The notes beneath the pieces are model-generated. The model saw only the letters and a program-made list of their open reading frames with translations. It ran no database searches and was not told the origin of the DNA. From Methanobacteriota archaeon (GTDB lineage: Archaea; Thermoplasmatota; Poseidoniia; Poseidoniales; Poseidoniaceae): a stretch of 41,221 nucleotides of DNA. A program made the position numbers and the translations under genes. This document shows, in pieces, positions 15,868 through 24,751 of the stretch (positions are counted from its first letter, which is position 1; every line of letters begins with the position of its first letter). The stretch is taken from assembly GCA_011522915.1 (NCBI GenBank), contig WTIA01000111.1, positions 1-41,221 on the forward strand, in the 5' to 3' direction.

Positions 15868-16440
15868 TTATCTTAGGCCATTACGGGTATTTACTGGCAG
15901 CGACCAGTCAACTGCCGCAACTGTATGATTTGCTAAGTCTACAGGGCTTCTTTTTGTCTCATGTTTCCAAGTTTTGTAAACATCCCACAATCCAAGTAAA
16001 ACACCGATAAACGGAATCACGTACTTGACTTTGTAAGCGGCTCTTCTTCCCCAATGGTCGATTCCAAGTAAACTGCCATCGTCATGTACGATAGCAATTC
16101 TCATTGCTCTTTGGCCGAGAGATCTTCCATAATTTCTGCCGGTATACTTGAAGTAAAGCCAGTAGAATGTTAGATGAATTGTCCATGCACCTATCACATA
16201 GGGAGCTTGCGAGGAAAATAGAAGGTCAACAGCCATGAGGTAGTTGAAGAAAACCATTCTAGCAAATAGCGCTAAAATTAGCGTTACAAGAAAAGCGTCT
16301 AGAGCCAGTGCCACCATTCTCTTCCAAATAGGTGCAATTAGCATTCCTTCAGGAGCGGTAGCAGCAACTGCAGCCTGTGCCATGGTTCCCGGCTTGTGGA
16401 TGCTTACCGGAGAGTCCGCCATGGTTCGGGCTGGAGACAT
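15868..16440 (-). CDS. RDD family membrane protein
   Basis: A 190-aa protein with the RDD family core. It has IWKRMVALALDAFLV (the Arg and Asp that give the family its name) at about residue 40, then several hydrophobic helices, the GRSLGQRAMRIAIV element near residue 125 and the closing LANHTVAAVDW. RDD proteins are small integral membrane proteins; some are proposed transporters, but substrates are generally unknown. An N-terminal ~35-residue soluble leader precedes the first helix. It starts 19 bases after the helicase gene and ends 59 bases before the chosen start of the proline-rich gene, consistent with one transcript. Confidence 0.88.
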   Translation of the reverse strand: MSPARTMADSPVSIHKPGTMAQAAVAATAPEGMLIAPIWKRMVALALDAFLVTLILALFARMVFFNYLMAVDLLFSSQAPYVIGAWTIHLTFYWLYFKYTGRNYGRSLGQRAMRIAIVHDDGSLLGIDHWGRRAAYKVKYVIPFIGVLLGLWDVYKTWKHETKRSPVDLANHTVAAVDWSLPVNTRNGLR

Positions 16441-16459
16441 TCCTATGAAAGCCCTGCCT

Positions 16460-18469
16460 TCAGGAGTTTACAATGTGCCAAGCCATAAGATTGGAATCAG
16501 AAATCCAATCTAGCCAACTAGACCAAGTTGCATCATTGCGTAAGGTTCTATCATCTCCTACCACAATTAAGCCACGCTTAGCCCTTGTAAGGGCGACATT
16601 TAATCGACGGAAATCAGACAAGAAACCTACCTTTCCATTTTCGTTTGCTCTCACTGTTGATAAAACGATAATTTCTTTTTCTCTACCTTGATAACCGTCA
16701 ACCGACTTGATTTCTAATCCTTCAATCTCATCGTTTGTCATACTTCGAATTAGTCGAACCTGCCCAGCATAGGGAGAGATTACTCCGATATCCTCGGGAC
16801 TCAAATCTCCAGGCAACAATAAGTCGTTCACGATTTTGATAACAATCGCAGCCTCATCCATATTCGACCTTGAAGAACCAGCCTCTTCCTCAATCTCAGA
16901 GCCGTGAACAGGTACAAACGAGACCGGTTTATCCCAATCTGGCCACAAGAAACCCGCAGCAGGCGGCCTGTCAGCTCGCGTACAACCGTCTTCAAGCCGG
17001 TTTTCGTAAAATCTTGCAGAGGGGAACTCACGGATTGTTGGATGCATTCTGTATTGAGTTGTCAGCATGTGAGCGGGTATTCCATTTGACAACAATCTTT
17101 CAAACAGTGGGATGTTTAAGCCACCTTCTTCAGCTCTATGAGACGTTACTGTAGGTGGTAATTGCCTGTGGTCTCCAACCAAAATTAGTTGCCTTGCACC
17201 TTTTACTATCGGTACTAAAGAGGAAGGCTCTGTTGCTTGAGTGGCTTCATCGATAAGTACAATTGAGAACTTCCGATTTGCTATTGTGAAGTGACCTGCA
17301 CCGATATTTGTGGTGCATAGGACCTCTGCGCCCGACAACACTTCATCGGTAATTCGTTGTTCTAATTCACGAATTTCTCGATAATTTTTGTTGATATCCT
17401 TGTGCGCCATACCTCTATCTTTACCTTTCAAGTCGTGCAATTTGGACCTAATTCCCTCGGTCTCTTCCCGAATAAATGCTATTTCATCCTGCTTTGGATG
17501 TTTGGAAACGATGGCATCCAGCGTAGCCTCTCTCAAGGTTTCTCTAACTTTAACAGGTCTTCCAAATCTTACAGCTTTAACACCCAAGTCGATCAACCCC
17601 TCAAGCAGATTGTCAACGGCTACATTTGACTCGGCACAGGCTAGAATGGGACCTCTTCCCATATCGATCAGCGCTTTCAAAAGATGAACTGCAGTATGTG
17701 TTTTTCCGGTTCCAGGAGGGCCCTGTATCATCGTTAATCTCTGGTTTGATGCTGTTTCAATCGCTATTTTTTGGCTATCGTCTAACATCATTCCTTTGAG
17801 GTTTAGAGGTCTGATTTTCTGTCCATGGATTTCTGGTGGACGTTGTGCTGAAGTGGCTAGGTCGTGAGGCTGACATAACAGTAAGTCTCTCAGGACCGTA
17901 CCCCCGTCACCTTCTGTTGAATGAAAGGATATCAAAGCCTCATGCATTCTATCATGAGCTACTCTATTTGCTCCTTTGTCAAGTCTCCATCCACCCTTTC
18001 TCAAATCACTTGGTTTATCTTTTGCAACTATTCGAATACGTGAATTATTTCTGTCTAAGACGACTCCTTCGATTACCTTCTCGCCCCAAGGCCTAGCCCT
18101 AGAAATGATGACCATGTCTCCATGACCAAATCTGTGGAAGGGAAGCGGGCCACCTCCTCTAACCTCAAAAACCAAAATTGAGTCACCGAAAAATCTGCCA
18201 GAGGTTCTACCAGTCAGGTCAAATAAGGCTAAGCCTGCATTAACCATTTTTTGTTTTGACCAACTTTTCCATCTTTCCTGAACTTGATTTAATTCATCAT
18301 CCAGTTCGATTTGAATAAGGTTTGTGAAGCATTCAAAGTGGTCTTGGGACTTCCTCCATTTGGCTTCATGTGCAATCTTGGTAGTCTTGTTTCCACTAGG
18401 CCGAGTGTTCATTCTTCGCACACCACCCCTCTCGGCCATAGCAAAACGGTAAAGGCGCTGGTATAGCAT
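16460..18469 (-). CDS. Superfamily 1 helicase, UPF1/DNA2/IGHMBP2-like
   Basis: A 669-aa ATP-dependent nucleic-acid helicase. An N-terminal beta-barrel-rich region (residues about 50-220, with GDMVIISRARPWG) resembles the 1B/RNA-binding part of IGHMBP2-type enzymes. The core then shows motif I GPPGTGKTHT (about 250), motif II DEATQ, motif III GDHRQLPPTV, motif IV QYRMHP, motif V SVDGYQGREKEIIVLS and motif VI VALTRAKRGL. No iron-sulfur nuclease domain of true Dna2 is seen. The start is uncertain: in-frame ATGs at 18439 and 18412 would trim 10 or 19 basic residues. It is the first gene of the minus-strand run ending in map. Likely roles are RNA or DNA processing; polarity is expected 5'-3' from the family. 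Confidence 0.92.
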   Translation of the reverse strand: MLYQRLYRFAMAERGGVRRMNTRPSGNKTTKIAHEAKWRKSQDHFECFTNLIQIELDDELNQVQERWKSWSKQKMVNAGLALFDLTGRTSGRFFGDSILVFEVRGGGPLPFHRFGHGDMVIISRARPWGEKVIEGVVLDRNNSRIRIVAKDKPSDLRKGGWRLDKGANRVAHDRMHEALISFHSTEGDGGTVLRDLLLCQPHDLATSAQRPPEIHGQKIRPLNLKGMMLDDSQKIAIETASNQRLTMIQGPPGTGKTHTAVHLLKALIDMGRGPILACAESNVAVDNLLEGLIDLGVKAVRFGRPVKVRETLREATLDAIVSKHPKQDEIAFIREETEGIRSKLHDLKGKDRGMAHKDINKNYREIRELEQRITDEVLSGAEVLCTTNIGAGHFTIANRKFSIVLIDEATQATEPSSLVPIVKGARQLILVGDHRQLPPTVTSHRAEEGGLNIPLFERLLSNGIPAHMLTTQYRMHPTIREFPSARFYENRLEDGCTRADRPPAAGFLWPDWDKPVSFVPVHGSEIEEEAGSSRSNMDEAAIVIKIVNDLLLPGDLSPEDIGVISPYAGQVRLIRSMTNDEIEGLEIKSVDGYQGREKEIIVLSTVRANENGKVGFLSDFRRLNVALTRAKRGLIVVGDDRTLRNDATWSSWLDWISDSNLMAWHIVNS

Positions 18470-18536
18470 GTTGTCGATGGTCGAGAAGAGGTGAGACTTA
18501 ACAACGAAATGAGTAGCGCAACTTCTGCTGGTAACT

Positions 18537-19703
18537 ATGTTCAGACGTAAATCGACCGCGGAAGTTGAGGGCGAGACTTGCCCTTACTGCGAGTTCGTAA
18601 ACAAAGTCGGAGCAATCACCTGCGTTCAGTGCTATTACGAACTTAACAAAGCGCCCCGTGACCAGGGCGAACCAATTTCTACGGAAGTTAGTAATTCAAT
18701 ATTCGATGAATTGATGTCAGATGAAGATGATTCTTGGGAGGAAGGCGAAGCTCTTGATGTCGTATTAAATCTCGACCAAGACCCACTTGAAGTCGAACAG
18801 TACGCTGTAACTGATTTTGAATCTGAAGAACCCGAAAAAATCGGATTCATGGAATCCTCTTCCCCCGAAATGCACGACACTGTTAGTCATGCACCAGTCG
18901 ATGTCACCGCAGAAGACGTTGGAGAGAAAATCAAAGATGTTCCTAAATTGGAATTTAAGAAAGTTGACCCATTTGCAGAAGTTCCTGAACCCGTTCATCA
19001 AGGCAAGGGAGCAGTCTTTTCACCAGCAACTCCTTCTAAGGTAGACGATGATTTACTAGGCCACGTTGGAGGTTCTGAATTGCCTTCACTTCCGCCTGAC
19101 GATTTGTATGATAACAAAATCGACTTGACCGTAAAAAAGGCCCCTGCTCCAACGCCTGCAGTCGTTTTACCTGATCTACCAGATATCCCTGATATGTCAA
19201 TGGTCGGCCATGACCAGGCGCTATCTTCCGGTGAAAACCAACCTACTGCTAATGTAAACACAATTGAAGAATCATCACCTGAAGATACTCCCAACCCGCC
19301 CGAGATATCTGAAGAAATTCCTGCTCCAGAAATCGCTCAATCCACAGAAGGTACATCCGAGATTGTAGAATCTCCAGAAATATCAGTGCCTAGTCCAGAG
19401 ATTACCAACAATAGGATTTGGCCTTGGGCTGAGGCAGACGCTTGGGACCCGAGACAAGTCCATCGTGAAGTGGTTAGTGCACTGGAACAAGTGAAGAGTG
19501 GAAAACACGATGAGGCAGCTCATACAATAGATACACTGGGGCCGCATTTAACCGATGAAAACGTCGACCTAATCTATCACATTGGAATGGTTCTCAAGCA
19601 GTTGAATAGGGTTGAAGAAGTCAAAACAATGCTAGAATTGGCAAATTCAGCAATGCCCGGCAACGAACATGTTGCATCTGCAATGGCTCATTTGGGTGTC
19701 TAG
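18537..19703 (+). CDS. Zinc-ribbon protein with acidic linker and C-terminal helical repeat
   Basis: A 388-aa protein of unknown function. Residues 14-35 hold a CPYC-x15-CVQC zinc ribbon. Residues about 45-300 are highly acidic and proline-rich (many Glu, Asp, Ser, Pro), almost certainly disordered. Residues about 305-388 form helices with TPR-like spacing (VVSALEQVKSGKHDEAAHTID and the following pair). The zinc ribbon would contact protein or nucleic acid, and the C-terminal repeat could be a docking site. The start ATG follows directly the divergent promoter region shared with the helicase. A TTG-initiated GNAT gene follows after 11 bases, suggesting an operon. I know no characterised protein with this layout. 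Confidence 0.75.
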   Translation: MFRRKSTAEVEGETCPYCEFVNKVGAITCVQCYYELNKAPRDQGEPISTEVSNSIFDELMSDEDDSWEEGEALDVVLNLDQDPLEVEQYAVTDFESEEPEKIGFMESSSPEMHDTVSHAPVDVTAEDVGEKIKDVPKLEFKKVDPFAEVPEPVHQGKGAVFSPATPSKVDDDLLGHVGGSELPSLPPDDLYDNKIDLTVKKAPAPTPAVVLPDLPDIPDMSMVGHDQALSSGENQPTANVNTIEESSPEDTPNPPEISEEIPAPEIAQSTEGTSEIVESPEISVPSPEITNNRIWPWAEADAWDPRQVHREVVSALEQVKSGKHDEAAHTIDTLGPHLTDENVDLIYHIGMVLKQLNRVEEVKTMLELANSAMPGNEHVASAMAHLGV

Positions 19704-19714
19704 GGGGGATAAAT

Positions 19715-20281
19715 TTGGAAACGCCGGAACTTGCGGTAGATGAACAAGTTATCCTTCGTCCAATCAATAGGAGAATTTTACCTGAAGTAATGAAAGCCTA
19801 TCTTGAAGATCCCAAAGCGGCAAAGGCAGCATTGCCTTGGCTCAAAGAAGGGGAGGAAGCCCGTAGTCAAATCGCAGACCTAATGATTGATTTAGAAATG
19901 CATAGGAATGGAGATTCAATCCATTTCTGGGCGATTCATTCTCTCGAGGATAACTCATTTGTTGGAATGATTGGTTTGGGCGATGAGTTACAATTAGCAG
20001 CGTCCGCTTACAATCTTGGTTATTGGGTAAAGAAAAGTTGGAGGAAAAAAGGCATAGCTGGATCATGTGTAGACGCAATTTTTGCCTGGCAATCCCAAAG
20101 AACAGAACAGTCACTCATCGAAATCACAGTACATCCGCATAATGATGCAGGATTAGCAACCTGCAAGTCAATTTGTAAGAAATGGAAGGGAATGGCAATC
20201 GAGGGATTTGTTCCAATCGAGATAGATAATCGTACCATCCCTCACGTTTTGCATCTAATACAACTGAATCGTGGTGATTGA
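19715..20281 (+). CDS. GNAT N-acetyltransferase (RimJ/RimL-like)
   Basis: A 188-aa acetyl-CoA-dependent acyltransferase. The TTG start is supported by GGGGGGAT a few bases upstream; no ATG occurs in the first part of the domain. The fold order is clear: ILRPINRRILPEVMKAY at the N-terminus, HFWAIHSLEDNSFVGMIGL as the central beta pair, NLGYWVKKSWRKKGIAGSCVDAI as the acetyl-CoA-binding V/I-x-x-x-x-R/K-x-x-G/A region, and EITVHPHNDAGLATCKSICKK in the final half. The pattern is that of RimJ/RimL-type enzymes that acetylate alpha-amines or antibiotics. The deacetylase gene starts right after its stop, hinting at amino-sugar metabolism, but the substrate cannot be read. Confidence 0.9.
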   Translation: METPELAVDEQVILRPINRRILPEVMKAYLEDPKAAKAALPWLKEGEEARSQIADLMIDLEMHRNGDSIHFWAIHSLEDNSFVGMIGLGDELQLAASAYNLGYWVKKSWRKKGIAGSCVDAIFAWQSQRTEQSLIEITVHPHNDAGLATCKSICKKWKGMAIEGFVPIEIDNRTIPHVLHLIQLNRGD

Positions 20282-21037
20282 ATGAAGCCAGTTTGGCTCA
20301 CGGTAGATTCTGACGACATACGTCATATTCCAAAATCGCAAGGCCATCCAACAAGATCGAAAGGGGTTCCACACGAGGGAACATCCCAAAAAATGCAACA
20401 TGCGATGTCACATTTTCGCGAATGGCTAGATAGAACTCAGGTTTCATTGACAATATTTGTTATTGCAGACCAATTAGATGACCCGCAGTTCAGCGATTGG
20501 TTACGCGATCTGCTCGATAATCATCCCCAGGTTACAATTGGATGTCACGGATTGACCCACCGTTGTTGGTCAGCATTTCCAGAAGATGTTGAGGGTTTGT
20601 TGAGTGCTTTAGTAGAGGCTGACGTTAAGTTGCATGATTTTGCGAAGGATGCTTGGAGACCTTGGTTCAGAGCGCCTGCAGGGTATATTGCACCATGGAT
20701 GGCCCCTGTAATAGCTAAAGCAGGATTCGAACTAGATAGTAGTGTAAATCCATCGTGGTTAGTCAGGAAAAAGGCGGGCCCCTGGAAAGATTGGGCGGCT
20801 GTGGAGAAAGCATTGAAAGATTCTGGATTGGTTAGTAAACCCTGGTTATGCAGATATTCACTTCCTACCTGCGGCCCTGCTCTATCCATACCTTTTCTTT
20901 CATGGAATGCAAAAAAAGCATGGTCAAAACTTGGACCATTTGTTTACCCCGATGAAGCAGAACATACTGTGTACTGGCATATTCTTGACCACGCTAGGGA
21001 CGATGGCCGCTGGAAACCACCGTTAATGATTGAATGA
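20282..21037 (+). CDS. Polysaccharide deacetylase family protein (NodB fold)
   Basis: A 251-aa metal-dependent carbohydrate esterase-like protein. The sequence opens WLTVDSDDIRH, giving the catalytic and metal Asp pair. HGLTHRCW (about residue 95) supplies the two histidines of motif 2. RAPAGYIAPWM (about 125) is motif 3 with the typical R-x-P-x-G. No signal peptide is present, so it acts in the cytoplasm, for example on N-acetyl groups of lipid-linked or nucleotide amino sugars. It sits directly after the GNAT gene and overlaps or adjoins the GT-C-like gene, so the three probably modify one lipid-linked sugar. Substrate unknown. Confidence 0.9.
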   Translation: MKPVWLTVDSDDIRHIPKSQGHPTRSKGVPHEGTSQKMQHAMSHFREWLDRTQVSLTIFVIADQLDDPQFSDWLRDLLDNHPQVTIGCHGLTHRCWSAFPEDVEGLLSALVEADVKLHDFAKDAWRPWFRAPAGYIAPWMAPVIAKAGFELDSSVNPSWLVRKKAGPWKDWAAVEKALKDSGLVSKPWLCRYSLPTCGPALSIPFLSWNAKKAWSKLGPFVYPDEAEHTVYWHILDHARDDGRWKPPLMIE

Positions 21038-21075
21038 GCCCAAAGGCCTCAAATCTTAATCGACGTAGGAGTAAC

Positions 21076-22527
21076 ATGGAGAAGAACTTCTGGAAGGGTC
21101 TTCTTCTAATTGGAATCGCCATGCATGTGCTTGCGGCGATATTGATGCCTTTGGGTTTGGATGCTCACGTTCATGCCGTTTACGTCAGCGATGGAATGGA
21201 AGACGGGGAGGCACATCTTGAGTGGGGGCCATTGCGCCCTGATGCTCCAGATGCATCAACTCCTACGGAGGTGGCTGCTGACGGGAAGTGGTTTGCTTGG
21301 CATTCAATTTTCGAAATATGGTTCACAGTCCTATCGCCATCTGCAACAACCCTACACGTATTGGGTTTGCTCGGTGGTTTGGGGTGCTTGGCGGCGGTAT
21401 TTTTGCTAACAAAGGACTTGTTTGATGCAGAGCAGGCCTTGCGCCTGACGGCTCTCGCCTCAATTTATCAGCCCCTGATGAGAGCTACGGGAAGGGTTTA
21501 CCAAGAAAGTGTAATTTTGATGTTGGTCGCATTCGCAACATACTGCATAATCAAAGCACTTAGACAAGAAGAGAGAATCAATTTGTGGTTGATTCCACCA
21601 GTGCTCTGCGCTCTGATTATTCTTTCATTCAAGGGTATGCCACTGTGGTACGTTATTCCTGCAGGAGTTGTTCTTCTTGCCTCTTCACGATTGTCGATGA
21701 ATACAATCCAAATTCCGGTTATCGCACTTTTGGTTCAACTGATAATCCTGACACGAAATGGAATTTCTTTGACAAATCCAGATATCATACCAGCATTGTT
21801 ATTTTCATTTTTCATGTATTTCTTCTTCGTAATTGGTGGAATCCTATACTTCACCAAGCAAGATGGAATTGAAAATGAAGAATCTAGAATAATTTCGAGG
21901 GGCACTTCAATGGTTGCTGCATGCTTGATAGGCTGGCTTGCTGCGTTATGGATTACAGAATGTGTTGCATTGGACAGAGACTTTCTCGATGTATACAAAT
22001 CATTTAATCAGACTCCGAGATATCTATCTTTACTCTTAGTACCACTATGGTTTGCTAGGATGTTGCGAACCAACAGTCAAGGTCTGTCATTAGAGATTAA
22101 TCGTAATGTTATGATTGGGTGTGTTGCCTTTATGCTGATTTTGAATTCCTACATTTTAGCAGGTTCAGGCCCTCGAGGTACAGATGTAATTGGAAAACAT
22201 CTCAGTGGGGAAATTGAGGACGATGAGGATGTACTGTATCTAGCGAATTCAGCGTTCTCAGTGCATCGAATGTATTCACTCAAATTTTCAATGGATCCTG
22301 ATAGCGATGGAGAACATCTAGGATTTTGGCGCATGAAAGATAGCGGTTGGGAGTCCGAACTATCCGATTGTGATGCTATGGCTGATGTAGAATACATCGT
22401 AGTTTACCCATATATCGACCCTGTAATTCCAGAAGGATGGGAAGAAGTAGAATTTGAAGGTTCACAGTCAGTTAGTGATGCATATCACTTGTATACATGG
22501 GGTGAGGAGTATGACAGATGTCCTTGA
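21076..22527 (+). CDS. Polytopic membrane protein, GT-C glycosyltransferase-like
   Basis: I prefer the ATG at 21076 (MEKNFWKGLLLIG), which has TAGGAG four to five bases before it; the track ATG at 21034 overlaps the previous stop and would add 14 basic residues. The 483-aa protein has about ten membrane segments. LGLDAHVHAVYVSDG just after the first helix places an acidic residue in the first external loop, where GT-C enzymes (PMT/ArnT/STT3 type) hold their catalytic Asp. AQALRLTALASIYQPLMRATGRVYQES resembles the second cytoplasmic loop region of ArnT-like proteins. A hydrophilic C-terminal ~100 residues would be extracytoplasmic. It likely transfers sugar from a polyprenyl-phosphate donor, in line with the deacetylase next to it; assignment is moderate. 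Confidence 0.7.
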   Translation: MEKNFWKGLLLIGIAMHVLAAILMPLGLDAHVHAVYVSDGMEDGEAHLEWGPLRPDAPDASTPTEVAADGKWFAWHSIFEIWFTVLSPSATTLHVLGLLGGLGCLAAVFLLTKDLFDAEQALRLTALASIYQPLMRATGRVYQESVILMLVAFATYCIIKALRQEERINLWLIPPVLCALIILSFKGMPLWYVIPAGVVLLASSRLSMNTIQIPVIALLVQLIILTRNGISLTNPDIIPALLFSFFMYFFFVIGGILYFTKQDGIENEESRIISRGTSMVAACLIGWLAALWITECVALDRDFLDVYKSFNQTPRYLSLLLVPLWFARMLRTNSQGLSLEINRNVMIGCVAFMLILNSYILAGSGPRGTDVIGKHLSGEIEDDEDVLYLANSAFSVHRMYSLKFSMDPDSDGEHLGFWRMKDSGWESELSDCDAMADVEYIVVYPYIDPVIPEGWEEVEFEGSQSVSDAYHLYTWGEEYDRCP

Positions 22528-23530
22528 TGGAGTGAAAGTGTTAGACCTATCAAGAATCCTAGCAGGGCCATATTGCGCGCAAATGCTGGCTGATTTAGGA
22601 GCCCAAGTCACTAAGGTTGAGGCTCCTTGGGGAGACGATACTAGAGGCTGGGGACCTCCATTTTTGGAAGATGGCACAGCCGCATACCATCTATCTTGCA
22701 ATCGTGGAAAGGAAATTATTTTCCATAATCTAAAGGAAGACAAACAAGCGATACAGGAATTGATTTCACAATCAGATGTAGTGATTGAAAATTTCCGACC
22801 TGGGCAACTTGAAAGATTAATCGGACCGATTCCAAAAGACGTAATCTTGTGCTCTATAACCGGCTTTGGACAGAATGGCCCAAGATCGAAGGAGCCTGGA
22901 TATGACTTGGCTTTGCAGGCCATGAGTGGAATAATGAGTATTACCGGCGAGGAGGGGGCAGGTCCGGTGAAAGTCGGTGTTGCTTGGATAGATATCATCA
23001 CTGGATTGTATGCCGGAAATGCGATTTTAGCAGCATTATTCAAGCGCGAAAGAACGGGCATCAACTCACATTTGGATATCTCATTATGGGATTGCGCTAT
23101 CGCTTCTCTTGCTAACCAAGGACAAAATCAAATCACAAGTGGAAACGATCCCGGGCTACTTGGCTCAGGCCATCCAAATCTAGTTCCTTATCAGGCATTC
23201 CAAACCAGTGATGGATGGGTAGTAATCGCAGTAGGTTCTGATTCACAATTTGATAAGTTATCGTTGTATTTGGATTTCGAAAACGTTTGGCAAACCAATG
23301 AATTACGAGTTAATTCACGAAAAGAAGTAGTGGACGAGGTACAGTCCAAGGTCATTGGAATGACAAAATCTCAAGTTTGCGAATTATTGGATGGAATACC
23401 GACATCGCCAATCAACAAAATCAGTGAGGCATTGGCTGATGCGCAAAGCATCGCAAGAGGTGTGGTTACAGAATGGAAAGGGCAATCGGTTTTAGCAAGC
23501 CCACTTCGTTTCATCTCAGAAAGAGAATAG
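22511..23530 (+). CDS. CoA-transferase family III (CaiB/BaiF type)
   Basis: Moves CoA between an acyl-CoA and a free carboxylic acid in the cytoplasm. The start is the ATG at 22511 (MTDVLDGVKVLDLSR), directly preceded by GGTGAGGAGT; the 19 residues added by the track ORF lie in the end of the membrane gene. Recognisable are LAGPYCAQMLADLGAQVTKVE, the SCNRGKE loop, VVIENFRPGQ, and the catalytic Asp in EPGYDLALQAMSG (about residue 130). The sequence is 339 aa, shorter than the ~400-aa bacterial members, mostly in the small C-terminal domain. Closest roles known in the family are alpha-methylacyl-CoA racemase and formyl/succinyl-CoA transferases. Its 3' end overlaps that of fen1 by 15 bases. Confidence 0.9.
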   Translation: MTDVLDGVKVLDLSRILAGPYCAQMLADLGAQVTKVEAPWGDDTRGWGPPFLEDGTAAYHLSCNRGKEIIFHNLKEDKQAIQELISQSDVVIENFRPGQLERLIGPIPKDVILCSITGFGQNGPRSKEPGYDLALQAMSGIMSITGEEGAGPVKVGVAWIDIITGLYAGNAILAALFKRERTGINSHLDISLWDCAIASLANQGQNQITSGNDPGLLGSGHPNLVPYQAFQTSDGWVVIAVGSDSQFDKLSLYLDFENVWQTNELRVNSRKEVVDEVQSKVIGMTKSQVCELLDGIPTSPINKISEALADAQSIARGVVTEWKGQSVLASPLRFISERE

Positions 23531-24544
23531 AGAAGTTTGGCCACCGGTTCTGACTAGTCCGGCATCCTCTAGCAAATCCATTGCGTTGTCAAATCTCTTC
23601 TGAGAAAATTGTCTGTCATCAACTAAGAATTTCTTCAACCCTTCCACATCTACAGTGCCCTGATTGAGACTTTCGTCATCCACTTCTACTACCGGATGGT
23701 CTCTGAAAATCTCTCTAATTTCATCTAATCTTTCAGGGATTTCCTTGCCTTTTGCTTCGCAAACAGCTTCAATGGTGTTGTATTCTTTGATCAACTTAAG
23801 GCCAGTCTTAGGCCCTACACCCTTAATTCCTGGATGGAAATCAGTTCCAATCATAATTGCCAGGTCAATAAGTTGGTCTCTGCTCAATTCATTGTCTGCA
23901 AGGATTTGGTCCAACTCGATTTTTTGAGCCCTCACAATTCTCCCCATTCGCTTACTTCCATCGGATGTGAAGTTACGTATTACTACCGGAGCACCGTATA
24001 GCAAGGCATCCCAATCTTGGGTTGCTACAGCATCTAATTGCCCATTTGCAGCCATGACTGCGGCTTGTGCTTCGCCTTCTGCTTCCGCTCTGAATGCAGG
24101 TATTCCCATCAGGGATAGCATCTCAATCGATTCCTCAACCATTTCTGGTGTGTATTTTACACAACGCTGTGCTAGCTTTTGTGCGGTAGCAAAGTCACCG
24201 GCTTCTAGTGCCGCTTTCCAGTCCGCTTCGGCCTGTTCTCTACGCTCTCTTCTTGCATCCATCTCATCCTTCTTCAAATCTGGATGCTTTCCGTCAAAGA
24301 TGAAAACGGGCTTTACACCCTTTGAGAGTAGTAGTGATGCCCGTGAAAGAAATCCCATCAAATGAGCAACAACTTTGCCATTATCGGCTCGCAGCGGCCC
24401 TCCATCACCAGTAGGCGAGCGGTCGCGAATAGTGGTTAGAAATTGGAACGCAAGTAGAAAACTATCGATTCCAACCTTCTTGCCTTTCATTGCATCCATA
24501 GTAGTGTCTTCAGCATTAGCCAAGTCACGAAGGTTGCAGCCCAT
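23516..24544 (-). CDS. fen: Flap endonuclease 1 (FEN1/XPG family)
   Basis: Structure-specific nuclease that removes 5' flaps during Okazaki-fragment maturation and repair. The 342-aa archaeal protein has the N and I domains with the acidic metal ligands visible in GIDSFLLAFQ, FIFDGKHP, AEAEGEAQA, ATQDWDALLYG and IGTDFHPG, the helix-hairpin-helix GIKGVGPKTGLKLIKEY, and a C-terminal PCNA-interacting box QTSLFSF at the extreme end. Length and N-terminus (MGCNLRDL) are normal for the family. Its promoter lies between it and the tRNA-Arg gene, with a TATA box about 40 bases upstream. The 3' end runs 15 bases into the convergent CoA-transferase gene. Confidence 0.97.
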   Translation of the reverse strand: MGCNLRDLANAEDTTMDAMKGKKVGIDSFLLAFQFLTTIRDRSPTGDGGPLRADNGKVVAHLMGFLSRASLLLSKGVKPVFIFDGKHPDLKKDEMDARRERREQAEADWKAALEAGDFATAQKLAQRCVKYTPEMVEESIEMLSLMGIPAFRAEAEGEAQAAVMAANGQLDAVATQDWDALLYGAPVVIRNFTSDGSKRMGRIVRAQKIELDQILADNELSRDQLIDLAIMIGTDFHPGIKGVGPKTGLKLIKEYNTIEAVCEAKGKEIPERLDEIREIFRDHPVVEVDDESLNQGTVDVEGLKKFLVDDRQFSQKRFDNAMDLLEDAGLVRTGGQTSLFSF

Positions 24545-24581
24545 AAATCACGCAACGGGTGCAGGCTCTTGAGCCTCACGG

Positions 24582-24589
24582 CTATATTT
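24582..24589 (-). promoter_or_regulatory. TATA box of the flap endonuclease gene
   Basis: AAATATAG on the minus strand, centred about 42 bases before the fen ATG, predicts a start near 24560. A perfect six-base inverted repeat AGGCTC-TT-GAGCCT (24563-24576) sits between the box and this start, a position where a bound repressor would block polymerase. Confidence 0.5.
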
Positions 24590-24598
24590 GAGAAAATT

Positions 24599-24675
24599 TG
24601 GCGGGCAATGCAGGATTCGAACCCACGTCTCCGGCTCCGAAGGCCGGAAGGATATCCAGACTACCCTAATTGCCC
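24599..24675 (-). tRNA. tRNA-Arg (anticodon UCG), CCA encoded
   Basis: On the minus strand the acceptor arms GGGCAAT and ATTGCCC pair fully. The anticodon stem CCGGC/GCCGG holds loop CTTCGGA, so the anticodon is TCG, reading CGA codons. The D arm has GGGT/ATCC. The T arm is GTGGG-TTCGAAT-CCTGC with two G-U type pairs. The discriminator G is followed by CCA in the DNA, unlike the tRNA-Ser in this window. No intron is seen. It stands alone upstream of fen; no integrase or attachment-site duplication is visible. Confidence 0.93.
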
Positions 24676-24751
24676 TGCACCGCCGAAAAGCCGCCCCTTC
24701 TTGAATCACACCCTCGCGCTCATTGAAGTGCTTTCATGATTTAGGGTTGAT

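Noticed and set aside
22468-23064. 198-aa minus-strand ORF inside the CoA-transferase gene
   Set aside because: Shadow frame; the plus strand carries clear CaiB-family motifs throughout.
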